Shown: positions 49,227-57,297 of the stretch, piece after piece | Position numbering within the stretch: position 1 is the stretch's first letter | Layout of the letters: each line of letters begins with the position of its first letter | Origin: Marinobacter halotolerans | GTDB taxonomy: Bacteria; Pseudomonadota; Gammaproteobacteria; Pseudomonadales; Oleiphilaceae | DNA: 64,000 nt | Assembly (NCBI RefSeq): GCF_008795985.1 | Contig: NZ_VMHP01000002.1 | Coordinates: 868,001-932,000 of the forward strand | Reading direction: 5' to 3' | Notes under the pieces: generated by a model | The model's database searches: none | Told to the model about the DNA's origin: nothing | What the model saw: the letters and a program-made list of their open reading frames with translations, nothing else | Position numbers and translations under genes: made by a program

Positions 49227-49652
49227 TCAACTCTGGCTGCGACGTTTCTCGAGCAGTTCGAATACCGCCATCCCCGCAAGCATGGCGATCACAAATACAA
49301 CGGCCTTGTGTTCTCCAGCGCCCATTGCAACCAGCCCCGGACCGGGGCAGAAGCCGGCAAGCCCCCAGCCCGCGCCGAAAAGCACGCTGCCCACGACCAG
49401 GCGGATGTCGATATCGCTTTTTGTGGGCAGCCGGACGTCTCCACCGAGCAATGTCTGTCCGCGTTTGGCGGCCAACCGGAAGGCCACGATACCAACCACA
49501 ATGGCCCCGACCATCACCAACGCGAGGGATGGGTCCCATTGACCGGCCAGATCAAGAAAGCCGAGAACCTTCTCCGGGTTGGCCATTCCGCTGAGTAGAA
49601 GGCCAATGCCGAACGTCAGTCCCGCGATCAAGGAAAACAGAGTAAAGGCCAT
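49227..49652 (-). CDS. YeeE/YedE family membrane protein, C-terminal half
   Basis: A 141-residue protein with four hydrophobic segments and the signature GWGLAGFCPGPG, in which the Cys sits in a membrane loop. It corresponds to the second half of YeeE/YedE sulfur transporters, whose conserved cysteines relay thiosulfate-type sulfur. It starts three bases after the companion gene's stop, so the pair forms one split transporter. Confidence 0.85.
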   Translation of the reverse strand: MAFTLFSLIAGLTFGIGLLLSGMANPEKVLGFLDLAGQWDPSLALVMVGAIVVGIVAFRLAAKRGQTLLGGDVRLPTKSDIDIRLVVGSVLFGAGWGLAGFCPGPGLVAMGAGEHKAVVFVIAMLAGMAVFELLEKRRSQS

Positions 49653-49655
49653 GGC

Positions 49656-50096
49656 TCAGAAACCTCCGATAAGGTGACGGATCACGTAGACGGTGATGAA
49701 TCCGGCCGCCATGAAGGTGGCGGTCGCAACCAGAGAACGTGGGGATAGGCGGGATATCCCGCAGACGCCGTGGCCGCTGGTACAACCCGAGCCATAACGG
49801 GTGCCGATGCCCACAAGCAGGCCTGCCGCGATGATCACCGGATAGCCGGCATTGATCTGGATGGGCGGCAACCCCGCGAACATCATCCATGCCAGCGGGG
49901 CAAGAACCAGGCCTGCAACGAAAGCCGCCCGCCACGGAATGTCCGTGGGCGATGTTGTGAGAATGCCTCCCAGAATTCCGCTGATACCAGCGATCCGCCC
50001 GTTCAGCAGAAGCAGGATAGCAGCAGCAACGCCGATTACCGCGCCACCGGCGAGTGCGGTCCAGGGTGTGAATTGCGCCCATGCAACGTCAATCAT
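49656..50096 (-). CDS. YeeE/YedE family membrane protein, N-terminal half
   Basis: A 146-residue protein with about four membrane helices and the signature [18 protein letters not shown], carrying two cysteines of the sulfur path. ATG 50096 is preceded by GAGGCG. The upstream 90 bases are AT-rich (TATATT and TATATA elements around 50112-50150) and separated by a terminator from the sRNA candidate, so this small operon has its own promoter. A regulator of the BigR/SqrR type would be expected but none is encoded nearby. Confidence 0.85.
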   Translation of the reverse strand: MIDVAWAQFTPWTALAGGAVIGVAAAILLLLNGRIAGISGILGGILTTSPTDIPWRAAFVAGLVLAPLAWMMFAGLPPIQINAGYPVIIAAGLLVGIGTRYGSGCTSGHGVCGISRLSPRSLVATATFMAAGFITVYVIRHLIGGF

Positions 50097-50188
50097 GACT
50101 TTTCGCCTCGTAAATATAGTTATGCCAAACAGGTCTAAGTATATAACCAAAGAAACGCAAGGAGAAGAAGAAGCAGAATAGCGGCCAC

Positions 50189-50215
50189 AAAAAAGCCCGG
50201 CACTGATGGCCGGGC
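50189..50215 (-). terminator. Strong intrinsic terminator on the minus strand, no protein gene upstream
   Basis: GCCCGGC (50195-50201) pairs with GCCGGGC (50209-50215) around a seven-base loop; on the minus strand six T follow at once. No minus-strand protein gene lies between here and the plus-strand phasin gene at 50506, so it most likely ends a non-coding transcript. Confidence 0.8.
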
Positions 50216-50279
50216 AGAGGCGTGCGAGTAGTATCCATGAAAGACTTCCAGACAACCGACGTCAGCAGGGACATCGGTA
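50189..50279 (-). ncRNA. Candidate small RNA of about 90 nt
   Basis: A minus-strand unit with a promoter (TTGAAC 50313-50308, 16 bases, AATACT 50291-50286), predicted start near 50279 and a strong terminator ending near 50189. The first 25 nt fold into an 8-bp stem (50278-50271 with 50262-50255, one G-U pair) with the loop CCCUGCUG. Two GGA triplets lie between that stem and the terminator stem (50248-50231 region). No good reading frame with a ribosome site was seen. It does not match a known RNA family that I can recall. Confidence 0.5.
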
Positions 50280-50285
50280 TGAGTA

Positions 50286-50313
50286 AGTATTGTCTAAAAT
50301 CTGCACAGTTCAA
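50286..50313 (-). promoter_or_regulatory. Promoter of the candidate small RNA
   Basis: TTGAAC and AATACT on the minus strand with 16-base spacing. The segment 50314-50438 between this and the phasin promoter shows nothing else I can name. Confidence 0.45.
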
Positions 50314-50438
50314 GCGAGGTCGCCGCTTTGTTTGATCACATTTTTTCATATTCAGGCAGTGCTTATACCAATGCGCGCCACAGCGCGATTTGAGATCCAG
50401 GAAGGCGGATCGAGCCGTCGGCGTATTTCCACAATGAA

Positions 50439-50467
50439 CTGAAATCACCACTGGCCTGTAATACAAT
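50439..50467 (+). promoter_or_regulatory. Promoter for the phasin gene
   Basis: CTGAAA (50439-50444) and TACAAT (50462-50467) are 17 bases apart. The leader would be about 32 bases with the ribosome site GAGGG before ATG 50506. Confidence 0.5.
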
Positions 50468-50505
50468 GAACCACGTGCCCAGTTAACGCATTTTGAGGGT
50501 TTTGC

Positions 50506-50943
50506 ATGTCTGAAGATAACGATCAAAAGCCGGATTCTGATCAGGGTCAGGAAACCGACGACCAGCTCGCCGGGCGAATCAAGGGGTCTGCAAGGCAGAT
50601 CTGGCTCGCGGGTCTGGGAGCCTATACCAAAGCGGAAGACGACGCCGGTCGGTTTTTCGAGCGTCTGGTTCAGGAAGGAGAGCAGTTGGAAACCAAAACC
50701 CGCGGCGTGGTGGAAAAGCAGATCCGTTCGGTAGAAGACCGGGTGGGCGATGTGCGCCAGAAAGCCACGGGTACCTGGGACCGGCTGGAAACCATGTTTG
50801 ACGAGAGGGTATCCGGCGCCCTGCGCAGGCTAGGTATACATCGTCGTGATGAGATAGAGGCGATGGAGCGACGTATCCAGGCCCTGGAAGCAGAGATCCA
50901 CAAGCTGCGGGAAAAAGACGAGGAACGGTCCGAGGAAGAATGA
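50506..50943 (+). CDS. Phasin family protein (PhaF/PhaI-like)
   Basis: A 145-residue hydrophilic protein. After an acidic start it has the phasin signature SARQIWLAGLGAYTKAEDD followed by FFERLVQEGEQLETKTR, then a long amphipathic helix and a C-terminal coiled coil (about residues 118-140). Phasins coat polyhydroxyalkanoate granules. No Lys/Ala-rich histone-like tail of PhaF is present, so it is nearer to PhaI. No PHA synthase gene is in the window. It converges on a TetR gene, their stops lying at the ends of a 9-bp stem. Confidence 0.85.
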   Translation: MSEDNDQKPDSDQGQETDDQLAGRIKGSARQIWLAGLGAYTKAEDDAGRFFERLVQEGEQLETKTRGVVEKQIRSVEDRVGDVRQKATGTWDRLETMFDERVSGALRRLGIHRRDEIEAMERRIQALEAEIHKLREKDEERSEEE

Positions 50944-50961
50944 TCAGGCATCGCCTGATCA
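50941..50961. terminator. Palindrome spanning both stop codons of the phasin and TetR genes
   Basis: TGATCAGGC (50941-50949) and GCCTGATCA (50953-50961) form a perfect 9-bp stem with loop ATC. Its outermost bases are the stop codons of the two converging genes. There is no strong T run, so it may act as an mRNA end stabiliser rather than a true terminator. Confidence 0.5.
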
Positions 50962-51591
50962 GTTCAGGTAGTCCTGGCTCATCATCGCAATCTGTTCCTG
51001 TTCGTCTTTACCAAAGTAGGGCAGCATCAGGTACATCATCTGGTAGACCCCCCGTCCGGGATCAACGGCATCCCGATCGTCCAGATGTGAAAGGCTGTCG
51101 AAACTGCTCCAATAACAAGCGGTTAGTGTCAGTTGTTGGCATAGAGCATTAAGTTCGCCATCGCTAATGGTCATCAATTTCTGGCGACGGAAGCTTTCAC
51201 AGAGGGTGCGAAAGCCGTCTGTTTTCTTCTTCAGGATCCGGCGGAACCGGGTTTGCAGCTGGTCGTACCGGGACAGCACATTGACCAGATCCTGGTAGAG
51301 AAAGCGATAGCGGGCGACCGTCTCGAATAGCAGATGCAGGAAGAAGCTGTGCTGGTCCAGGGAAATATCCGCATCTTCGGGTACCGCAAGCAGATCGACC
51401 ATCTCATGCTCGTAGCTGTCGAACAGTTCTTCAACGATATCGCCCTTGCTTTTGAAATGGTAATACAGATTACCCGGGCTGATATCCAGCTCGTCGGAAA
51501 TCAGAAGGGTGGTCACGTTTGGCTCGCCAACACTGTTGAACAGCATAAGGCTGGCGTTGAGTATGCGATCCCGGGTTTTGACTTTTTTCAT
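50959..51591 (-). CDS. TetR family transcriptional regulator (PhaD-like)
   Basis: A 210-residue regulator. The N-terminal HTH is clear: TRDRILNASLMLFNSVGEPN, then LLISDELDISPGNLYYHFKSK. The C-terminal ligand-binding domain (FLHLLFETVARYRFLYQDL) is of the kind found in PhaD, which controls phasin genes by sensing acyl-CoA. Its position opposite the phasin gene supports this, but PhaD normally sits with pha synthase genes, which are absent here. It may also be autoregulated. Confidence 0.8.
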   Translation of the reverse strand: MKKVKTRDRILNASLMLFNSVGEPNVTTLLISDELDISPGNLYYHFKSKGDIVEELFDSYEHEMVDLLAVPEDADISLDQHSFFLHLLFETVARYRFLYQDLVNVLSRYDQLQTRFRRILKKKTDGFRTLCESFRRQKLMTISDGELNALCQQLTLTACYWSSFDSLSHLDDRDAVDPGRGVYQMMYLMLPYFGKDEQEQIAMMSQDYLN

Positions 51592-51612
51592 GTCCGGCGC
51601 CCGATCTGACGA

Positions 51613-52425
51613 TTAGAGATCAAAGCTGGCCCACACCGGACAGTGGTCCGATGGCCGCTCCATGGCACGGATATCATAGCTTACACCTGCCGTCCTTGCG
51701 CGGGCAGCCAACTGTTCACTGGCCATGATTACATCGATTCTCAACCCGCGCCTGGGATCACGCTCGAACCCGCGGCTGCGATAGTCAAACCAGCTGAAGG
51801 TGTTGTCCTCATCGGGATGAAGTTTGCGGAACACGTCTGTCAGCCCACGGCTTTGAACCTGGGCAAACCACTCCCGTTCTTCCGGCAGAAAGCTGCACTT
51901 GCCCTTGCTTAGCCAGCGCTTGACGTTATCCGCGCCAATGCCGATGTCCTTGTCAGTTGGGGAGATGTTCACGTCGCCCATCACCATCAGGTCGTCGGTT
52001 TTTGGCTTTATCTCGTCCACGTAGCGCATCAGGTCAGCGTAGAAACGCTCTTTGGCCGGGAATTTCACCGGGTGGTCCCGGCTCTCGCCCTGGGGGAAGT
52101 AGCCGTTGATCACCGTCAGGGTGCGGCCATTTACCGTAAATTCGGCGCTAATCAGTCGACGCTGGGCATCTTCCGGATCCCAGGGATAGCCCTTTTGGAC
52201 CTTGTCTGGTTCTTGTCTGGAGAGCAGGGCGACGCCGTAGTGGGTTTTCTGGCCGGAAAAGTACACGTGGTACCCCAGATCCCGAATTGCCTGCTCGGGG
52301 AACTCTTCGTCGGTGACCTTGGTTTCCTGAAGACCGATCACGTCGGGGTTGAGACTTTCGATCACGGCTTCGAGCTGGTGGAGGCGAGTACGGATACTGT
52401 TGACGTTGAACGATACGAACATCAT
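51613..52425 (-). CDS. xthA: Exodeoxyribonuclease III (AP endonuclease)
   Basis: XthA repairs abasic sites and trims 3' blocked ends. The EEP-fold motifs are visible: FNVNSIRTR (Asn7 metal site), GLQETKV (Glu35), NGYFPQGE, GDVNISPTD, and the C-terminal SDHCPVWAS with catalytic Asp-His. The length of 270 residues is normal. A gap of 98 bases separates it from the lipid operon upstream on the same strand, so co-transcription is possible. Confidence 0.95.
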   Translation of the reverse strand: MMFVSFNVNSIRTRLHQLEAVIESLNPDVIGLQETKVTDEEFPEQAIRDLGYHVYFSGQKTHYGVALLSRQEPDKVQKGYPWDPEDAQRRLISAEFTVNGRTLTVINGYFPQGESRDHPVKFPAKERFYADLMRYVDEIKPKTDDLMVMGDVNISPTDKDIGIGADNVKRWLSKGKCSFLPEEREWFAQVQSRGLTDVFRKLHPDEDNTFSWFDYRSRGFERDPRRGLRIDVIMASEQLAARARTAGVSYDIRAMERPSDHCPVWASFDL

Positions 52426-52523
52426 TGGCGATCAGGCCCCTGGCATGCTTCAGTGGATAAAATCGTAGAAACAGAATCCTACCACACCGTGGGCCGGGGC
52501 TGGCTTTGGCCCACGGGTCTTAT

Positions 52524-53258
52524 TCAGCGCGTCAGTTCACATTCCGGTGTTGTATTGATCGCATAGCGGATGTGGGCGTTGTAGTTGGTGTCTTGATTCT
52601 TGCGTATATTGGTCAGGCCGAGATAGTCCGTAAGAAGCCCCTGGGCGTTGTAACCCAACAGGATCGGGTCCACCAGCCAGCCGATGACCATGCTGGAGGG
52701 ACGGATGCGGAAGGTATGAGCGGCACCGATGCGGGTGTCGCTGTGGGGTTCAAGAACAAATCCGTAGTAGTCCCCGCGGGTGGGCGCAACCATCTCGAAT
52801 TGCACGGATTCCCCTTCGTTTACCAGCCTATTCCAGGACTGGCGGACCAGATTATCAAAACCCGCGTCGGCGACCAGGGAAGGCGTAATATTCAGGGTCG
52901 ACTTTTCCGTCGCTCCCGAGGGCGACTGCCAGATAACCCGCAGCGTCTCGTCATTCTGGTTGATGAGCTCTACCACCTCGGAGAAGTCCGGCTGCCTGAA
53001 TGTCACCGTCGGCCTGAGGACAGACTGTCCATACCGCAGGGTTTTTGTGGCAAAGGTGTCGGAGCCATCGCGTGTGTAATCCACCGACTGGCTTTGGGGA
53101 ACGAACAGATCGTCAGTGCAGGTACCACTGACGGTATGTGCTTCCCGGTAGATGGGCTCGCCACCGTCGATGGGCTTGGCGGTTCCCACAAACCGTAGGT
53201 CTGCAGCTATCGCAAAGGCGGGCAGTGTCAGCAGCGCAAAAAGAGTCAATGTTTTCAT
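52524..53258 (-). CDS. Secreted protein of unknown function
   Basis: A 244-residue protein with a clean signal peptide (LTLFALLTLPAFAIAA, cleavage near residue 19). The mature part is rich in beta strands and holds one Cys near the start (SGTCTDD) and one near the end (TPECEL), which could form a disulfide. I do not recognise a named family. It is the last gene of the lipid-modification cluster and overlaps the DUF2878 gene by four bases, so a role in envelope lipid modification or transport is inferred. Confidence 0.7.
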   Translation of the reverse strand: MKTLTLFALLTLPAFAIAADLRFVGTAKPIDGGEPIYREAHTVSGTCTDDLFVPQSQSVDYTRDGSDTFATKTLRYGQSVLRPTVTFRQPDFSEVVELINQNDETLRVIWQSPSGATEKSTLNITPSLVADAGFDNLVRQSWNRLVNEGESVQFEMVAPTRGDYYGFVLEPHSDTRIGAAHTFRIRPSSMVIGWLVDPILLGYNAQGLLTDYLGLTNIRKNQDTNYNAHIRYAINTTPECELTR

Positions 53259-53776
53259 TGCACCAGCTCCGGATACAGCGTTTTACGAATGTAAAGCAGA
53301 AGGGGAAACACGATAAACCAGCCCAAAGCCAGAGCCGCCAATGACAGGGTCAGATCCGGCAACTGAACCGCACCCATCTTGCTGGCGGACCAGTAGGCGA
53401 ACGGGCCGGCAATCGGCGCACAGACATAGGGCAACCAGGGTTTGCTGCCTATCCAGGACAGCGAATGGGACAGGGTGGTGGTAAAAGCCGCCCAGAGCCC
53501 AAGTATCCAGATAGGCGTGAGCTGAAACCCACTAACGCCGTTGTCCATGACGCCAGTATTAAACCAGATGCCGTCCAGCACCCCGCCCAGCACAGTACCC
53601 ACACCGATAAACTGGAGCTCGCTCATTCGAGCCTGGCTGATGAAGGCCAGATGGACAGTCACCAGTGCCACAACGAACCCCACCGCGGCAAGCCCGGGAT
53701 AGAGCACACAGGCGAACCAGCCGGCCTGGAACAGCACGAAGTTGATGACGTTACGTACAGTATCGGACTGAATCAT
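53255..53776 (-). CDS. DUF2878 membrane protein
   Basis: A 173-residue inner-membrane protein with about five hydrophobic helices. The start VRNVINFVLFQAGWFACVL and the central GTVLGGVLDGIWFNTGVM fit DUF2878, a family I know mainly from clusters with cfa-like, DUF1365 and FAD oxidoreductase genes. No catalytic motif is evident. It overlaps both neighbours by four bases. Confidence 0.82.
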   Translation of the reverse strand: MIQSDTVRNVINFVLFQAGWFACVLYPGLAAVGFVVALVTVHLAFISQARMSELQFIGVGTVLGGVLDGIWFNTGVMDNGVSGFQLTPIWILGLWAAFTTTLSHSLSWIGSKPWLPYVCAPIAGPFAYWSASKMGAVQLPDLTLSLAALALGWFIVFPLLLYIRKTLYPELVQ

Positions 53777-55041
53777 ACGCTGAGAATGGCCTCGCGCTTG
53801 TTACCGGGCTTGGCAAACACGATCTGTGATACGCCGATTGCCCGCTCGCTGAACCCGGCCTCGCAATAGGCAAAATAGAACTGCCACAGACGACGGAAGG
53901 CGTCGTCATAACGGGTTTTGTCCAGGGAATCGATGTTAGCCATGAAGCGCTGGCACCAGTCGTTGAGGGTGCGGGCATAATGATAACCGATGTCTTCGGC
54001 ATGGGTCATCAGCAGATCCGAGCCGGTTCTCACGGAGCCCAGAATGGCGCCAAACGACGGAATGAAACTGCCCGGGAAGATAAAGCGCTGGATAAAATCC
54101 ACGTTCTTCAGGGCCCGTTCATAGCGCTGTTCGGGCATGGTGATTGCCTGAACCAGGGCCAGGCCCGTGGGCTTCAGCAGGCGGCTGATCTGGGAGAAGT
54201 AGCTGTCCAGAAACTGCGGCCCAACGGCTTCGATCATTTCAATGGACACCAGTTTGTCGAACTGGCCTTCCAGGTCACGGTAATCATCGAACAGCAAGGT
54301 GATACGGTCTTCCAGGCCTTCGGCCGCGACCCGTTCACGGGCCAGTTCCAGCTGTTCCCGGGAAATGGTAGTGGTGGTTACCTTACAGCCGTAGTGCTTG
54401 GCGGCGTGGATGGCAAAGCCGCCCCAACCGGTGCCAATCTCGATGACCTCATCGTCTGGCTGCAGGTCCAGTTTGCGGCAGATTGTGTCCAGCTTGTGCA
54501 CCGCCGCTTCTGCCAGCGTCGCGTTCTCGCTCGGGTAAATGGCTGAGGAATACATCATGGTGGGGTCGAGGAAGGTCTCGAACAGGTCGTTGCCCAGGTC
54601 ATAGTGGGCGCTGATGTTCTTCCGCGACCCGTCCCGGGTGTTACGGTTCAGCCAGTGCAGGCCTTTCAGGGCCGGTTTGGTGACCCAGCTGAAACGGTCT
54701 TCAAACTGGTTCATCAGGTCGACATTGCGGGTAAAGAAGCGCAACAGTGCCACTAGATCGGGAGTCGACCAGTCGCCCGCCACGAAGGCCTCTGCGGCAC
54801 CGACGCTGCCGCCGGTCAGAAGGTCTTTCCACGTACTCTGGTGGTGAACAATCAGCTCGGCCGCGGGGAAGCGGGAATCGCCGTCCCCGAACGTGAGGGA
54901 ATCAGTACCCTCGTGGACGGTCAGAACACCCTGCTGAAGCCGGGAAAGCTGCTGGCACACCAGAGATCTGGCCACACGGCTGGTGACGGTGGCACGGGTG
55001 CCACGGTCAGCCGATTCAAACTGCGTATTCAGGTTCTCCAT
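53773..55041 (-). CDS. Cyclopropane-fatty-acyl-phospholipid synthase family methyltransferase
   Basis: A 422-residue SAM-dependent enzyme acting on acyl chains of membrane phospholipids. The SAM motif VIEIGTGWGGFAIHAAKHYG, the preceding HYDLGNDLFETFLDPTMMYS and the later EMIEAVGPQFLDSYF are typical of Cfa. In such clusters the enzyme may methylate rather than cyclopropanate; UfaM, which starts furan fatty acid synthesis in Rhodobacter, belongs to this superfamily. Which reaction occurs here cannot be told from the sequence. It overlaps DUF1365 by 13 bases. Confidence 0.9.
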   Translation of the reverse strand: MENLNTQFESADRGTRATVTSRVARSLVCQQLSRLQQGVLTVHEGTDSLTFGDGDSRFPAAELIVHHQSTWKDLLTGGSVGAAEAFVAGDWSTPDLVALLRFFTRNVDLMNQFEDRFSWVTKPALKGLHWLNRNTRDGSRKNISAHYDLGNDLFETFLDPTMMYSSAIYPSENATLAEAAVHKLDTICRKLDLQPDDEVIEIGTGWGGFAIHAAKHYGCKVTTTTISREQLELARERVAAEGLEDRITLLFDDYRDLEGQFDKLVSIEMIEAVGPQFLDSYFSQISRLLKPTGLALVQAITMPEQRYERALKNVDFIQRFIFPGSFIPSFGAILGSVRTGSDLLMTHAEDIGYHYARTLNDWCQRFMANIDSLDKTRYDDAFRRLWQFYFAYCEAGFSERAIGVSQIVFAKPGNKREAILSV

Positions 55042-55979
55042 GAACTTACCTTTCCGGTTGTTCCAGTTGTCTTTGTGCTTGTCTGTGAGCCCGAGTCGTC
55101 GGGCGACACCGTTTGCCCCGAATCGTCCGAGCCGCGCCGGAAATCCGGATCCTTCCCGGGCAATTTATCGGGATGGGTGAAAAAGCGTGCCCCCTTGAGT
55201 TTCAGTTTCAACGCGTGCCAGTAAATACCGGCAGTCACCTTGAAGGCTTCCAGCGGAAACTGTCTCAGGCTTCTGTGGAGGGTTTTACGATCCAGCGGGG
55301 TGCGCTGGACCACCAAGGTTGCGTCAAACTGTTTCTCGTCGTCCTGCAGCACGTTCATGTGGATCCGCAGTTCCGGCCCACGAAAGCTGAAGGTCCAGCG
55401 GTAGTGCTGGTTCATGGGGTTGAACGGTGAGACGTGGAACCGTTTGCTGAATTCGAAGCGCTCGCTACGCCATTCTGTTGGCGAAGCGGGTTGTTGCCGA
55501 CGGGTTTCGAGGCAGTAGGTGTGCCGTTCTTTCCAGGGGGTGTTGGTGATCTGGGCAAGGATTACCCTGGGAACAGCCCCCTCCGACGGCGAATCACCGC
55601 GGTCATAACAGAAATAGAAGCTGACCGGGTTGAACACGTAGCCAAAGTACCGTGGATGGGTGATCAACTGAACCGCGCCATCGGGGCGCCAGCCTGTGGC
55701 AGTTTCGACGCGGTCGCAGACTGCGTCCAGAACAGGGGCGCCCTGGTCCGGTTCCAGATAGTCCTGACGACGCAGGGACAGCCAGTTGAACTTTTCCAGG
55801 GAGAAAAAAGGGCTAATGGCGGTGATGGAATCCCATTCCCGCAGGTCCAGCGCCAGCATGCCGGTGTGGTAGCTGAACTCATGGTTCACCGGCGCCTTTC
55901 GGCGGTGGCGAATGGAACCCTCCAGCCACTGGCTTTGAAGCCGCGATTCAACGATGTGCCGGCCCCAGTCGGCGGTCAT
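55029..55979 (-). CDS. DUF1365 family protein
   Basis: A 316-residue cytosolic protein. DUF1365 features: EGSIRHRRKAPVNHEFSYH, LLALDL-type core, TGWRPDGAVQLITHPRYFGY, FNPVSFYFCYD, and HVSPFNPMNQHYRW. The biochemical role is unknown; the gene nearly always accompanies a Cfa-like enzyme and an FAD oxidoreductase. I chose ATG 55979 (MTADWGRHI), two bases past the FAD gene's stop; the longer frame enters that gene. The N-terminal HRR and HxxF motifs may be functional. Confidence 0.88.
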   Translation of the reverse strand: MTADWGRHIVESRLQSQWLEGSIRHRRKAPVNHEFSYHTGMLALDLREWDSITAISPFFSLEKFNWLSLRRQDYLEPDQGAPVLDAVCDRVETATGWRPDGAVQLITHPRYFGYVFNPVSFYFCYDRGDSPSEGAVPRVILAQITNTPWKERHTYCLETRRQQPASPTEWRSERFEFSKRFHVSPFNPMNQHYRWTFSFRGPELRIHMNVLQDDEKQFDATLVVQRTPLDRKTLHRSLRQFPLEAFKVTAGIYWHALKLKLKGARFFTHPDKLPGKDPDFRRGSDDSGQTVSPDDSGSQTSTKTTGTTGKVSSWRT

Positions 55980-55981
55980 GG

Positions 55982-57247
55982 CTAAAGCTCCACTCCGAAG
56001 GCTCGGGCGACCCGCAGTGCGCTGCAAACGCCGTCCTCATGGAAACCGTTGAACCAGTAGGCGCCGCAGAAATGGCTGCGGTTCTGGCCGCCAATCTCGT
56101 CATATCGGTTCTGCGCCGCAACGCCCTCAAGGCTGAACACCGGATGCGCATATTCGAAGCGCTTGATGATCTTTGCCGGGTCAATATCGTGTGCGCGGTT
56201 AAGCGTGACGCAGAAGGTTTCCGGCGCATCGTGAAAATTCTGCAGAATATTCATGTTGTAGGTGACGGAAACCGGCTCGGTGCTGTGCCCGGGTATAAAG
56301 TAGTTCCAGGCGGCCCAGGCGCGACGGTTGGAGGGCAGTACCGAGCTGTCGGTATGCAGCACAACGTCATTATTCTGGAAGGGGATGGCCCCCAGAATAC
56401 TGGTTTCCGCGGTGGTCGGGTCTTTGATCATTTTCAGCGCCTGGTCGCTATGGCAGGCGAATACGACCTGGTCGAAGCGCTGCTGCTCGCCATTTACCTC
56501 AACCGTCACCCCCTCCGCATCGCGTGTGACGGCCGACACCGGGCTGTTCAGATGCGTGCGCTCGCCCAGCCGGTCCATCATCGCCCGTACGTAGGTAGCC
56601 GAGCCGCCGGAGATTACCCGCCAGGTGGGGCGATCATCCACTGAAAGCATGCCGTGATTGTTGAAAAACTGCAGGAAAAAGCGGATGGGGAACTGTTCCA
56701 GCACAATTTCCGGCGCAGACCAGATAGCAGCGCCCATGGGTACGATGTAATAGTTCCGGAAATACCGTGAATAGCCGTTGCGGTTGAGGTATTCGCCCAG
56801 GGTTTCTTCATCGTTGATGGCGCCGGAGGCCAGATCTTCCCGGGATTCGTTATTGAACCGCAGGATCTCGCGAATCATTTTCAGAAAGGGAAGGTTCAGT
56901 ACGTTGGAGCGCTGGGCGAACAGGGTGTTCAGGCTGGTTCCGTTGTACTGAAGGCCCGAGGAATGGCAGTCAACGCTGAAGCTCATATCACTCACTTCCG
57001 AGGCAACCCCCAGACGATCCATCAGCTTCATGAAATTGGGATAGGTCCAGTCATTGAACACGATAAACCCTGTGTTCACAGGCCATTCCTTGCCACCGGT
57101 TTCTACCATTTCAGTGTTGGTGTGGCCACCGGCGTAGTCGCCCGCTTCGAACAGTTCGACGTCATGATGTTCCGCCAGCAGCCAGGCAGTTGTGAGACCA
57201 GAAACGCCTGCACCAATGACGGCGATTCGCTGGCGGGAGTTGCTCAT
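55982..57247 (-). CDS. FAD-dependent oxidoreductase (amine oxidase-like)
   Basis: A 421-residue flavoprotein. The dinucleotide-binding motif is IAVIGAGVSGLTTAWLLAEH, followed by an acidic E in ELFEAGDYAGGHT that binds the FAD ribose. Conserved later runs are NTGFIVFNDWTYPNF and HSDQALKMI. This branch sits with DUF1365 and Cfa-like genes, and may be the desaturase/dehydrogenase that acts on methylated acyl chains, by comparison with UfaD of Rhodobacter; that equivalence is an inference. It overlaps nothing upstream: a 50-base gap precedes it. Confidence 0.85.
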   Translation of the reverse strand: MSNSRQRIAVIGAGVSGLTTAWLLAEHHDVELFEAGDYAGGHTNTEMVETGGKEWPVNTGFIVFNDWTYPNFMKLMDRLGVASEVSDMSFSVDCHSSGLQYNGTSLNTLFAQRSNVLNLPFLKMIREILRFNNESREDLASGAINDEETLGEYLNRNGYSRYFRNYYIVPMGAAIWSAPEIVLEQFPIRFFLQFFNNHGMLSVDDRPTWRVISGGSATYVRAMMDRLGERTHLNSPVSAVTRDAEGVTVEVNGEQQRFDQVVFACHSDQALKMIKDPTTAETSILGAIPFQNNDVVLHTDSSVLPSNRRAWAAWNYFIPGHSTEPVSVTYNMNILQNFHDAPETFCVTLNRAHDIDPAKIIKRFEYAHPVFSLEGVAAQNRYDEIGGQNRSHFCGAYWFNGFHEDGVCSALRVARAFGVEL

Positions 57248-57297
57248 TCAATATTCCTTGAAAAATTTGCTTATAAAGTCTGTTAAGTACGGTCTGA

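Noticed and set aside
50089..50526. A 145-residue minus-strand frame covering the whole gap between yeeE and the phasin gene
   Set aside because: It would run through a strong terminator and a promoter, starts inside the phasin gene, overlaps the YeeE start and has no ribosome site or domain. A small RNA explains the interval better.
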